DNA from: Pseudomonadota bacterium
GTDB lineage: Bacteria; Pseudomonadota; Alphaproteobacteria; Sphingomonadales; Sphingomonadaceae
Reading direction: 5' to 3'
Length of the DNA stretch: 64,000 nucleotides
Assembly: GCA_023457895.1 (NCBI GenBank)
Contig: JAEXAY010000004.1
Location: forward strand, 73,574 to 137,573
Below, piece after piece: positions 8,349 through 18,846 of this stretch. How positions within the stretch are numbered: the stretch's first letter is position 1; each line of letters begins with the position of its first letter. Both the position numbers and the translations under genes were made by a program. The notes beneath the pieces were generated by a model. The model was not told the DNA's origin and searched no databases. It saw nothing but the letters and a program-made list of their open reading frames with translations.

Positions 8349-9418
8349 TGCTGTACTTGCTCGCCGAGCAACTTGGATATCCGGGGGTTTTCAACCTTTT
8401 CCGCTATCTGACCTTCCGGTCCGGTGCGGCCATTTTCACCGCCTTGCTGATCGGCCTCGTTATCGGGCCGTCCTTCATCAACATGCTGCGGGTCCGCCAG
8501 GGCAAGGGTCAGCCGATCCGCGATGATGGTCCCAAGACGCACCTTGCCAAGGTCGGAACGCCGACCATGGGCGGGCTCATGATCCTGATCTCGATCGCGA
8601 TCTCGATGCTGCTGTGGATGGACCTGCGCTCGACCTATGTCTGGGCGGCGCTTGCCGTCATGGTGGGTTTTGGTCTCGTCGGCTTCATGGACGATTACGA
8701 CAAGGTCACCAAGCGCAGCCACAAGGGCGTTTCCGGCAAGGTCCGCCTGATGTGGGAATTCCTCATTGCAGGCGCAGCGGTCTATTTCATCACGCGTACC
8801 GCCGGGACCGATCTCTACATTCCGTTCGTCAAGGAACCGATCGCCGACCTCGGCTGGTTCTATATCGCTTTCGCCAGCATCGTGATCGTCGGGTTCGGCA
8901 ATGCGGTCAACCTGACCGACGGCCTTGATGGACTCGCCACCATGCCGGTGGTAATCGCCAATCTCGCCTTCCTCATGATCATCTATCTTGCCGGTAACGC
9001 AAAGTTTGCGGCCTATCTCGGCATTCCGCATGTGCCCGGCGCGGGCGAGCTTGCGATCCTGTGCGCGGCGGTGATGGGCGCCTGTCTTGCTTTCCTGTGG
9101 TTCAATGCGCCGCCCGCCGCCGTGTTCATGGGCGACACCGGCAGCCTTGCGCTGGGGGGAACGCTGGGAGTGGTCGCGGTGACGGCCCACCATGAATTTG
9201 CCCTCGTCATTATCGGCGGGCTGTTCGTGGTCGAGGCGCTTTCGGTTATCCTCCAGGTGTTCTGGTACAAGCGCACCGGCAAGCGCATTTTCCGCATGGC
9301 GCCAATCCACCATCATTTCGAACAGCTGGGCTGGGCTGAACCGACCGTCGTCATCCGCTTCTGGATCATTTCCCTCGTGCTCGCACTGGCGGGCCTTGCG
9401 ACGCTCAAGCTCAGATGA
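8348..9418 (+). CDS. mraY: Phospho-MurNAc-pentapeptide translocase MraY
   Basis: This 356-aa polytopic inner-membrane enzyme transfers phospho-MurNAc-pentapeptide to undecaprenyl phosphate, making lipid I. It has about ten hydrophobic helices. The family signatures are the aspartate motif MDDYDK, the NLTDGLDGLA block and the HHHFE motif near the C-terminus. Its position between murF and murD is standard. ATG 8348 shares its A with the murF stop, and the gene overlaps murD by 4 nt. Confidence 0.96.
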   Translation: MLYLLAEQLGYPGVFNLFRYLTFRSGAAIFTALLIGLVIGPSFINMLRVRQGKGQPIRDDGPKTHLAKVGTPTMGGLMILISIAISMLLWMDLRSTYVWAALAVMVGFGLVGFMDDYDKVTKRSHKGVSGKVRLMWEFLIAGAAVYFITRTAGTDLYIPFVKEPIADLGWFYIAFASIVIVGFGNAVNLTDGLDGLATMPVVIANLAFLMIIYLAGNAKFAAYLGIPHVPGAGELAILCAAVMGACLAFLWFNAPPAAVFMGDTGSLALGGTLGVVAVTAHHEFALVIIGGLFVVEALSVILQVFWYKRTGKRIFRMAPIHHHFEQLGWAEPTVVIRFWIISLVLALAGLATLKLR

Positions 9419-10713
9419 TTACGAGCCCCCTTTTTGCCGGCCGCAACTATGCGGTTCTGGGACTGGCAAGATCGGGGCAGGCCTGTGTCGAGGCGCTGGC
9501 CGCGAGCGGCGCTGCGGTAACGGCATGGGATAATAATGTCGCGGCGCGCGATGCTGTCAGTCATCTCGCGACCATTGCCGATCCTATGGAGATCGACCTC
9601 TCCCGCTATGACGGGCTGGTCGTCTCGCCGGGCGTACCGCTCAACCGCCATCCGGTAACCGAACGCGCCAGGGCCGCCGGTTGCCCCATCATCGGCGATA
9701 TCGAACTGTTTGCGCTGGCGCGGGCAACGCTGCCGCCGCACCGCGTCGTCGGTATCACCGGAACCAATGGCAAGTCGACGACGACGGCGCTCGTCCATCA
9801 TATCCTGCGCAATGCCGGGTTGCCGACGCGTATCGGCGGCAATATCGGATTGCCGATCCTCGGGCAGGAACCGCTCGCGCCAGGCGGTGTCTATGTGCTC
9901 GAGCTGTCGAGTTACCAGATCGACCTCTCCCACAATCTCGACTGCGATGTTGCCGCGCTGCTCAACATCACGCCGGACCATCTTGATCGCTATGATGGTT
10001 TTGCCGGTTATGCCGCCTCGAAAGCGCGGCTGTTCGCCATGCAGTCGCCCGGCCATGTCGCGGTGATTGCAACCGAGGATGATCAAACCCGGGCCGTGGC
10101 CGGCTATTCGGTCGCGCAGGTGGTAACGGTCGAAGCGGCAGATATCCGCCCCGAAGATCAGGCGCGATGGCCGTCGTTGCAGGGACCGCACAATGCGCAG
10201 AATGCCGCGGTCGCTATCGCGGTGGCGCGGGCGCTCGGTATTTCGGACAAGGCGATCGGTCAGGCGCTAGAAAGCTTTGCCGGTCTGCCGCACCGCATGG
10301 AACGGGTGCGCGAAAAGGATGGCGTGATGTTCATCAATGACAGCAAGGCTACCAACCCCGCCTCGACAGCGCCGGCGCTGGCGGCCTTTCCGCCTGCGCC
10401 CGGCAAGCGGCTCCACTGGATATTGGGCGGGCTGCCCAAGGGCGACAATCTTGATGAATGCGCGCCCTGGTTCGGCAATGTCGCGTGCGCCTATACGATC
10501 GGCGAGGCGGGGCCACTCTTCTCCGGACTGCTCTCCGGCAAGATGCCGGTCGAACAGTGCGAATTGCTGGTGACGGCGGTTGAACGGGCGGCCACGCATG
10601 CAAAGCCAGGCGATGTTGTGATGCTCTCCCCCGCTTGCGCCTCGTTCGACCAGTTCAAGGATTTTGAAGCGCGCGGCGATGCCTTCCGCGCGGCAGTTGA
10701 GGCATTGGCATGA
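9415..10713 (+). CDS. murD: UDP-MurNAc-L-Ala:D-Glu ligase MurD
   Basis: The 432-aa cytoplasmic ligase adds D-glutamate to UDP-MurNAc-L-alanine. It shows the N-terminal nucleotide-binding motif GLARSGQA, the ATP loop GTNGKST, and the C-terminal HWILGGLPKGDNLD and LSPACASFDQF blocks typical of MurD. Its ATG overlaps the mraY stop by 4 nt. A 37-nt gap before ftsW is one of the few non-overlapping joins in this cluster. Confidence 0.95.
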   Translation: MITSPLFAGRNYAVLGLARSGQACVEALAASGAAVTAWDNNVAARDAVSHLATIADPMEIDLSRYDGLVVSPGVPLNRHPVTERARAAGCPIIGDIELFALARATLPPHRVVGITGTNGKSTTTALVHHILRNAGLPTRIGGNIGLPILGQEPLAPGGVYVLELSSYQIDLSHNLDCDVAALLNITPDHLDRYDGFAGYAASKARLFAMQSPGHVAVIATEDDQTRAVAGYSVAQVVTVEAADIRPEDQARWPSLQGPHNAQNAAVAIAVARALGISDKAIGQALESFAGLPHRMERVREKDGVMFINDSKATNPASTAPALAAFPPAPGKRLHWILGGLPKGDNLDECAPWFGNVACAYTIGEAGPLFSGLLSGKMPVEQCELLVTAVERAATHAKPGDVVMLSPACASFDQFKDFEARGDAFRAAVEALA

Positions 10714-10750
10714 CCGCAAGTCAGGCAGAGGGGTATCGGGGAAACGTGGC

Positions 10751-11974
10751 ATGAGTGATGGCGCCGAAACAGTGAAGCCGATCATCGCGGTCGCGACCAA
10801 TCCGCGCAAACGTTCGCCGCGCCTCAGCCGTGCCGACCGCAGTCCGCTCGGTCTGTGGTTCTGGGAAATCGACCGCGTGCTGCTCTCGCTGGTCGCGGTG
10901 CTGATCGCGATCGGACTGGTTGCGGTCGCGGCGGCCTCGCCGGTTTCGGCGATGAAGCAGTCGACCACCACCGCGACGATCACCCCGCTTTACTATCTCT
11001 ACCGCCAGATTGCATGGGTGATCCTTGGTGTGCCGGTGATGCTGGTCATCTCGATGATGCCCAAGGATCAGGCGCGGCGCTTCGGCATCTATGGCGCGAT
11101 CGCGTTTTTGGCGCTGCTTTTCCTCGTTCCGCTGCTGGGTAATGAAGTGAACGGGTCGAAGCGCTGGCTCGGATCGGGCATGTTTCGCCTTCAGCCCTCG
11201 GAATTCCTCAAACCGTTTTTCATCGTGACCTCCGCGTGGATTCTGTCATGGAAGGTGCAGGACAAGACGCTGCCCGTGGTGCCGCTCTCGATCGCGCTCA
11301 CCGCGATTATCGGCATCCTGCTGATGCTCCAGCCCGACCTTGGGCAGACGATCATCTTCTGCGGCAGCTGGATGGTGCTGATGCTGATTGCGGGCATGTC
11401 GTTCCGTATCGTCGGGATGCTTGCCGCCTCGGGTGTCATTGGCATCATCATCGCCTATTTCACCTATCCGGTCGCGCACAACCGCATCAACATCTGGCTC
11501 TTTTCCAAGGGCGACGACTTTCAGGTGGTGAAGGCGCATGCCGCGCTGACCGGCGGCGGCCTTGGCGGAACCGGACCGGGTGCCGGCACCGCCAAGTTCC
11601 AGCTGCCCGAAGCGCACACCGACTATATCTTCTCGGTCATCGGCGAGGAGTTTGGCCTGTTCGCCTGTATCGCGATTGCCTGCGTCTATCTTGCCATCGT
11701 CGTGCGCGTGCTCGTTCGCCTGCTCGATGAAGAAGACCAGTTTTCCATCCTCGCGGTCGCGGGGCTCGTTACCCAGTTCGGCGGGCAGGCCATCATCAAC
11801 ATGGCGGTCAACACCCAGCTTTTCCCGTCTAAGGGCATGACGCTGCCGTTCATCAGCTATGGCGGTTCGTCCTTCCTCGCGCTGTGTATCGGCATGGGTT
11901 TATTGTTGTCACTGACGCGCAGAAACCCCTATCTGGTCCGGTCGCCCCATGTCGTGAAATGGAACCGGAAATGA
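10751..11974 (+). CDS. ftsW: Septal peptidoglycan glycosyltransferase FtsW
   Basis: The 407-aa SEDS-family protein has about ten membrane helices and polymerises lipid II at the septum together with FtsI. Recognisable blocks are NGSKRWLGSGMFRLQPSE, QPDLGQTII and the C-terminal FISYGGSS. I chose ATG 10751 (MSDGAETVKP). The reading frame is open further upstream but that part overlaps murD and lacks conservation. It carries a basic cytoplasmic N-terminus of about 45 residues. The stop overlaps the murG ATG. Confidence 0.94.
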   Translation: MSDGAETVKPIIAVATNPRKRSPRLSRADRSPLGLWFWEIDRVLLSLVAVLIAIGLVAVAAASPVSAMKQSTTTATITPLYYLYRQIAWVILGVPVMLVISMMPKDQARRFGIYGAIAFLALLFLVPLLGNEVNGSKRWLGSGMFRLQPSEFLKPFFIVTSAWILSWKVQDKTLPVVPLSIALTAIIGILLMLQPDLGQTIIFCGSWMVLMLIAGMSFRIVGMLAASGVIGIIIAYFTYPVAHNRINIWLFSKGDDFQVVKAHAALTGGGLGGTGPGAGTAKFQLPEAHTDYIFSVIGEEFGLFACIAIACVYLAIVVRVLVRLLDEEDQFSILAVAGLVTQFGGQAIINMAVNTQLFPSKGMTLPFISYGGSSFLALCIGMGLLLSLTRRNPYLVRSPHVVKWNRK

Positions 11975-13151
11975 ATGTAACCCGTCATTACGTCCTGGCT
12001 GCCGGAGGCACGGGCGGTCACATGATCCCGGCCTATGCGCTGGGCGAGGAACTGATCCGGCGCGGCCATCATGTCGCGCTCGTGACCGACGAACGCGGTG
12101 CGAAAATTCCCGGCGTGTTCGACAAGGGCCAGGTGCATATCCTGCCCGCCGGACGCATCGCGGGCGGCCCGATCGGCTGGATCCGCGCGGCGCGCGCGAT
12201 CATGCAGGGCCGGGCGATGGCGAGCCGTCTTTATGAAACCTTCGAGCCCTCGGCAGTGATCGGCTTTGGCGGTTATCCGGCCTTTCCTGCTCTGCTCGCC
12301 GCGCGCCGCCGCAAGATCCCGGCGCTGATCCATGAACAGAATGCCGTGCTCGGCCGCGTCAACCGCATGGTCGCGCGCTGGGTCGATGCGATTGCGGTCG
12401 CCTATCCCGATGTGCAGCGCCTTCCCGGCAAATGTCTCGGCAAGACCCACCTCGTCGGCAACCCGGTACGCGCCGAGGTGATTGCGCTGCGCGACGAGGA
12501 TTTCCCGCCGTTCGACGAAGACGGCGTGTTCCGCGTTCTTGTCACCGGCGGCAGCCAGGGCGCGCGCATCATGTCGGAGGTGGTGCCTGACGGGCTCGCT
12601 ATGCTTCCGCCCGCGCTCAGGAGCCGCCTCCAGGTCACCCAGCAATGCCGCGCCGAGGATATCGACGCGGTGCGCGCCAAGTACAAGACGCATGGCATTC
12701 CCGCCGAGCTTGCGACCTATATCACGGACATGCCGAACAAGCTCAACTGGGCGCATCTGGTGATCAGCCGCGCGGGGGCCTCGACCATTGCAGAACTGAC
12801 CTGCGCGGGGCGGCCTGCCATCCTCGTTCCGCTGCCGAGCGCAACAGACGATCACCAGAGCTATAATGTCAAGGCGATGGTCGAGGCGGGCGGCGCGCGT
12901 GCGATTGCCCAGCCCAACTTCACGCCCAAGGAACTTGCCAAGCAGATCCAGAAGATTGCGCTCGAACCGGGCGCACTTGCCAATGCCGCCAACCGCGCGC
13001 GCAGCTGCGGCCTTCCCAATGCGACACGTGACCTCGCCGACCTGGTGGAAAGCGCCGGCGGGGCGCCGCTGACGGACGTGATCCGGGTGGCCAGTCCGGC
13101 GGCAGCGCAACCTTCCGGCGGGCTTGCGCCTGCCATGCGGGAGGCTGCGCG

Positions 13152-13155
<4 letters not shown>
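11971..13155 (+). CDS. murG: UDP-GlcNAc:lipid I GlcNAc transferase MurG
   Basis: The 394-aa peripheral membrane glycosyltransferase converts lipid I into lipid II. The N-terminal glycine loop AAGGTGGHMIPA and the second-domain block VTGGSQGA are diagnostic, as are HEQNAVLGRVNR and ISRAGASTIAE. The start is the ATG at 11971, overlapping the ftsW stop. The C-terminal 30 residues are Ala/Pro-rich and not conserved. The stop overlaps murC by 4 nt. Confidence 0.95.
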
Positions 13156-14569
<1,414 letters not shown>

Positions 14570-14573
<4 letters not shown>

Positions 14574-15511
14574 CCATTTCCGCCGCGATCCCAAAAGTTG
14601 CGGGCAAGCTGACCCCCAAGGCACCGCTTGCACCGCTGGTGTGGTTCAAATCGGGCGGGACAGCCGAGTGGTTGTTCGAGCCCAAAGACATTGCCGACCT
14701 GCAAGCCTTCATCCGCGATCTTGATCCTGCCGTTCCGGTGATGGCGCTAGGCCTTGGCTCCAACCTGATCGTGCGCGATGGCGGCGTGCCCGGCGTTGTC
14801 GTGCGGCTGGGCAAGGCCTTTGCCAAGGTGGACAAGGTCGATGCAATGACGCTCAAATGCGGCGGCGGCGCGTCGGGCATTCTCGTCTCCTCGACCGCGC
14901 GCGACCATGGCATCGCGGGCCTTGAATTCTTGCGCTCGATCCCCGGCACGGTCGGCGGGTTCGTCCGCATGAACGGCGGCGCCTATGGCCGGGAGGTCAA
15001 GGATATCCTGACCGAATGCGAGGCGGTGCTGCGCTCGGGCGAGCTCGTGACCCTTCCGCTTGCCGATCTTGGCTATACCTATCGCCACAGCGAATTGCCC
15101 GAGGGCGCGATCGTCGTCAGCGCGACCTTCCGCGGCGAACCCGGCGAACCCCAAGCGATCCAGGCGGAAATGGATCGTATCTCGCAAAGCCGCGAAGCCT
15201 CGCAGCCGCTGCGTTCCAAGACCGGCGGTTCCACCTTCAAGAACCCGGACGGCGACAAGGCCTGGCGGCTGGTCGACGAAGCGGGTTGTCGCGGCCTCAG
15301 GATCGGCGATGCGCAGGTGAGCGAAAAACACACCAATTTCCTCATCAACACCGGCCATGCCACCTCGACCGACATCGAGGCGCTGGGCGAGGAAGTCCGC
15401 CGCCGGGTCCGGGAAAAGAGCGGTGTTGAGCTGCAATGGGAAATTCAGCGTGTCGGCAGTTTTGCCGGAGCGCCGGACAGGAAATTGGCGGGAAAGAAGG
15501 AAGATAAATGA
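14570..15511 (+). CDS. murB: UDP-N-acetylenolpyruvoylglucosamine reductase MurB
   Basis: This 313-aa FAD enzyme reduces UDP-GlcNAc-enolpyruvate with NADPH to give UDP-MurNAc. The FAD-binding stretch LGLGSNLIVRDGG, the GIAGLEFLRSIPGTVGG block and the STFKNPDG substrate loop are present. The ATG at 14570 overlaps the murC stop. Upstream in-frame starts fall within murC. The gene overlaps ddl by 4 nt. Confidence 0.95.
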
Positions 15512-16434
15512 CCAAGGGTCCCTGGCATGTTGCGGTTCTGATGGGCGGCTGGTCGCACGAGCGGCCGGTCTCGCTGATGAGCGGGGCGGGGGTTGCCGAT
15601 GCGCTCGAAAGCAAAGGACACAAGGTCACCCGCATCGATATGGACCGCGATGTTGCCGCGCGCATTGCGGAGTCCAAACCCGATGTCGTGTTCAATGCGC
15701 TCCACGGCGTTCCCGGCGAGGACGGCAGCGTGCAGGGAATGCTCGATTTGATGGGGGTGCGCTATACCCATAGCGGCATGGTCAGCTCGGTCATCGCCAT
15801 CGACAAGGAGCTTACCAAGCAGCGCCTCGTCCCGGCCGGTATCCCGATGCCCGAAGGCAAGATCGTCTCGGCGGCGAGCCTGTACGAAAGCGACCCGATG
15901 CCGCGGCCCTATGTACTGAAGCCGGTCAACGAAGGCTCGTCCGTCGGGGTCGCGATCGTCACCGGGGACAACAATTACGGCAACCCGATCAGCCGCGACG
16001 CCAAGGGGCCGTGGCAGGAATTCGAGCAGCTGCTCGCCGAACCCTTCATCAAGGGCCGGGAACTCACCTGCGCGGTGCTGGGCGACCGCGCCCTCACCGT
16101 GACCGAACTGGTGCCCAAGTCCGGCTTTTATGATTTCGACGCCAAATATACCGAAGGCATGACCGAGCATGTCTGCCCCGCGCAAATCCCGCAGGATGCG
16201 TTTGACCGGATGATGGAACTGTCGCTTGAGGCGCACCGCCTGCTCGGTTGCAAGGGCGCCTCGCGTTCCGATTTCCGCTGGGACGAGGAGCAGGGGCTCG
16301 ACGGCATTTACCTGCTCGAGGTCAACACCCAGCCCGGCATGACACCCTTGAGCCTCGTGCCGGAACAGGCAAAACAACAGGGGATCGCTTATGCCGATCT
16401 CGTCGAAATGATCTGCGAGGAGGCACTCTCGTGA
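15508..16434 (+). CDS. ddl: D-alanine--D-alanine ligase
   Basis: The 308-aa ATP-grasp enzyme makes the D-Ala-D-Ala dipeptide used by MurF. Motifs include MGGWSHERPVSL at the N-terminus, NALHGVPGEDGSVQG, KPVNEGSSVGV and the C-terminal LEVNTQPGMTPLSL. This is the usual dcw copy in alphaproteobacteria. Its stop overlaps the ftsQ GTG start. Confidence 0.95.
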   Translation: MTKGPWHVAVLMGGWSHERPVSLMSGAGVADALESKGHKVTRIDMDRDVAARIAESKPDVVFNALHGVPGEDGSVQGMLDLMGVRYTHSGMVSSVIAIDKELTKQRLVPAGIPMPEGKIVSAASLYESDPMPRPYVLKPVNEGSSVGVAIVTGDNNYGNPISRDAKGPWQEFEQLLAEPFIKGRELTCAVLGDRALTVTELVPKSGFYDFDAKYTEGMTEHVCPAQIPQDAFDRMMELSLEAHRLLGCKGASRSDFRWDEEQGLDGIYLLEVNTQPGMTPLSLVPEQAKQQGIAYADLVEMICEEALS

Positions 16435-17411
16435 CGACAGCAACGATCAAGCGCGGCAAGGGGACGACCCGCAGCAAGGCGCCCGCGCGCGGCGGCCGCA
16501 CGCCCGCCAAGGCACCGGTGCGTGCGCGCAGCCGCAAGCAGCCGTCGAAGGCCGCAGCGCTGCTCGCCAGATTGCCGGTCAAGCCCAAGACCGTCGAACG
16601 CGTTGCCAGCTGGACCATTTTTGGTGCCTTCTGCGTCGGCCTCTACGCCATCGCGGCCACCACCGGCGTGACCGCCAAGGTGAACGAGGAAGTGGCGCAA
16701 GCGGTCGGCCGCGCCGGGTTTGAGGTCCGGAAAGTCGAGGTGCTGGGGGTCAACCGCATCGACCAGATGAAAATCTATGACGTGGCGCTCAACCAGAAGA
16801 ACCGATCGATGGCCGCGGTCGACCTTGAGGCGGTGCGCCGCGATCTGCTCAAATATGGCTGGGTCGAGGATGCGCGGGTGTCGCGCCGCCTGCCCGATAC
16901 GCTGGTGATCGACATCGTCGAGCGTACCCCGGTTGCAGTGTGGCAGAACCAGCAGAAGTTGTCGCTGATCGACGTCAACGGCGTGGTGCTCGAGCCGGTC
17001 ACGCTGGCGACCATGCCCGACCTCCCGCTGGTCATTGGCCCCAACGCCAATGCGAAGACCGGTGCGCTCGATGCGCTGCTCGGCGAAGCCCCGGCCCTGA
17101 AGCCGCTGCTCGCCGGTGCGACCTGGGTCGGCAACCGGCGCTGGGATCTGCGCTTCCAGTCGGGCGAGACTTTGTCCTTGCCCGAAGGCGAGGCCGAAGC
17201 CAGGAAAGCTCTGGCGAACTTCGCGCGCATGGACGGGATGAACCGCCTGCTTGGCCGCGGCATTGTCCGTTTCGACATGCGCGACCCGGCCCGCTTTGTC
17301 CTGAAACTGCCCGACAAGAAGGCAGCAGCGGCAGCCGAGGTGGAAGCCGCGGCCGCGCAAAAGGAAGACTCCAAGGGCGAACAGGCCGATAGCGGCAGCA
17401 AAGAAGGTTGA
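16431..17411 (+). CDS. ftsQ: Cell division protein FtsQ
   Basis: The 326-aa bitopic protein links FtsL/FtsB to the rest of the divisome. It has a strongly basic N-terminal cytoplasmic tail of about 55 residues, a membrane helix at about 60-80, a POTRA domain (about 90-165, with VRKVEVLGVNRI) and a beta domain. The GTG at 16431 is preceded by GAGGAG and overlaps the ddl stop. The last 35 residues are a low-complexity Ala/Glu/Lys tail. Position before ftsA supports the call. Confidence 0.92.
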   Translation: MTTATIKRGKGTTRSKAPARGGRTPAKAPVRARSRKQPSKAAALLARLPVKPKTVERVASWTIFGAFCVGLYAIAATTGVTAKVNEEVAQAVGRAGFEVRKVEVLGVNRIDQMKIYDVALNQKNRSMAAVDLEAVRRDLLKYGWVEDARVSRRLPDTLVIDIVERTPVAVWQNQQKLSLIDVNGVVLEPVTLATMPDLPLVIGPNANAKTGALDALLGEAPALKPLLAGATWVGNRRWDLRFQSGETLSLPEGEAEARKALANFARMDGMNRLLGRGIVRFDMRDPARFVLKLPDKKAAAAAEVEAAAAQKEDSKGEQADSGSKEG

Positions 17412-17416
17412 GGGGC

Positions 17417-18676
17417 ATGGCGGCACCGCGCGTAGAACGTCTGATCACGGCACTGGATATCGGCTCCTGGAAGGTCTCGGCCCTGATCGCGGGCGAAACC
17501 GATAGCGGCGAACTGCATGTGCTCGGCACCGGCCAGCGCCAGAGCCAGGGCGTCAAGCGCGGCTATGTCGCCGACATGGACCGCACCGAGCAAGCGGTGC
17601 GCGAGGCGATCGAACAGGCCGAACGCATTGCGGGCCTCAATATCGACGATGTCTGGGTGAGCTTTTCGGCGGGGGGGCTTTCGAGCGACATCGCCAAGGT
17701 CGAGGTCGAACTTGGCGGTCACCGGGTCGAGCAGGAGGATGTTGACGACCTGCTTGCGGCGGGGCGCAGCACGATTGATCCCGACGGCCGGATGGTGCTT
17801 CACGCCCAGCCCGCTCTCTACACGCTGGATGGGCTTGCGGGTGTCAAACAGCCGATTGGGCTCCACGCCGACCGGCTTGGTGTCGACATCCATGTTGTCC
17901 TTGCCGACGGATCGCCGGTGCGCAACCTCGACATGTGCGTACGGCAGGCGCATCTCAACGTCGAAACCATTGTCGCATCGCCAATGGCAACGGGCATGGC
18001 GTGCCTGTCGGAGGAGGAGCGCGATCTCGGCGTCGCGCTGGTCGAGATCGGCGCGTCGGTCACCAATGTGTCGCTGTTCGCGGGCGGGATGCTGGTCGGC
18101 CTGACATCGCTGCCCTTTGGCGCGTCCGATATTACCGATGACATTGCGTCGGCCTTTGGTGTGCGCCGCAGCCAGGCCGAGCGTGCCAAATGCTTTTACG
18201 GATCGGCAACGCCGAGCCCGCAGGACAGCCGGGAAATGGTCGAACTCGCGCCGCCCAGCAGCGCGATCGAAACCGACGGCGTCAAGGTCAACCGCGCCCA
18301 GCTCATCTCGGTCATTCGCCAGCGGCTCGATTATATGATGACCGAGATCGGCAAGGCGCTGAAGGATCTGGGCTTTACCGGACCGGTGGGCCGCCAGGTG
18401 GTGCTTGCGGGCGGCGGTGCGGACCTGAAGGGCATGGCCGATTACGCGCAGAGCGCGCTGGGGCGCGCAGTGCGCATCGGGCGCCCCAAGGGGCTGGTCG
18501 GATTACCCGAGGCGCATGCCGGCCCGGCCTTTGCGACGCTGGCTGGCCTGGTCCTTTATGCCGCGTCCGATCCGGTTGATCTGCGTTCGCTCGCAACCGA
18601 GCAGCAGGACGTGGTTCGCACCACCGGTCCGGCGCTGCTTGACCGCCTCGTTGCGGCCTTCCGCAGCAATTTCTGA
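17417..18676 (+). CDS. ftsA: Cell division protein FtsA
   Basis: The 419-aa actin-fold ATPase tethers FtsZ to the membrane. The N-terminal phosphate loop TALDIGSWKV and the second-phase block LVEIGASVTNVSLF are clear, and VVLAGGGADLKGM is the adenosine motif. The C-terminal LLDRLVAAFRSNF is the amphipathic membrane anchor. ATG 17417 gives the family-like start, but GAGGGG lies only 1 nt before it, and the in-frame TTG at 17408 is possible. It follows ftsQ by 5 nt. Confidence 0.92.
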   Translation: MAAPRVERLITALDIGSWKVSALIAGETDSGELHVLGTGQRQSQGVKRGYVADMDRTEQAVREAIEQAERIAGLNIDDVWVSFSAGGLSSDIAKVEVELGGHRVEQEDVDDLLAAGRSTIDPDGRMVLHAQPALYTLDGLAGVKQPIGLHADRLGVDIHVVLADGSPVRNLDMCVRQAHLNVETIVASPMATGMACLSEEERDLGVALVEIGASVTNVSLFAGGMLVGLTSLPFGASDITDDIASAFGVRRSQAERAKCFYGSATPSPQDSREMVELAPPSSAIETDGVKVNRAQLISVIRQRLDYMMTEIGKALKDLGFTGPVGRQVVLAGGGADLKGMADYAQSALGRAVRIGRPKGLVGLPEAHAGPAFATLAGLVLYAASDPVDLRSLATEQQDVVRTTGPALLDRLVAAFRSNF

Positions 18677-18846
18677 CGAGTTGCCCCAAAAGGGGCATGA
18701 AATTTACAGTGCGATTACTAAAACGTTAATTTTATACGTGCTTCCGGGTTCAAATTAGTGCAAGGATAACTGCAACGAGCAGGGGGCTGTTCGAGTTTTT
18801 TTAGCCCGTTTCTTCTGCGGAAAAAACGGTGAGGGAGCCAAGTTGA
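18677..18846 (+). promoter_or_regulatory. ftsA-ftsZ intergenic region with hairpin; probable ftsZ promoter
   Basis: This 170-nt gap is the largest inside the cluster. It begins with a perfect hairpin, TGCCCC-AAAA-GGGGCA at 18682-18697, without a T-run. An AT-rich stretch follows around 18715-18760. A ribosome site (GAGGGAG) lies just before the ftsZ ATG. A separate ftsZ promoter is expected here by analogy with other bacteria, but I could not place a -35/-10 pair with confidence. Confidence 0.4.

Noticed and set aside
18682..18697. Terminator after ftsA
   Set aside because: The hairpin is perfect but lacks a T-run, so it is listed only within the intergenic region.
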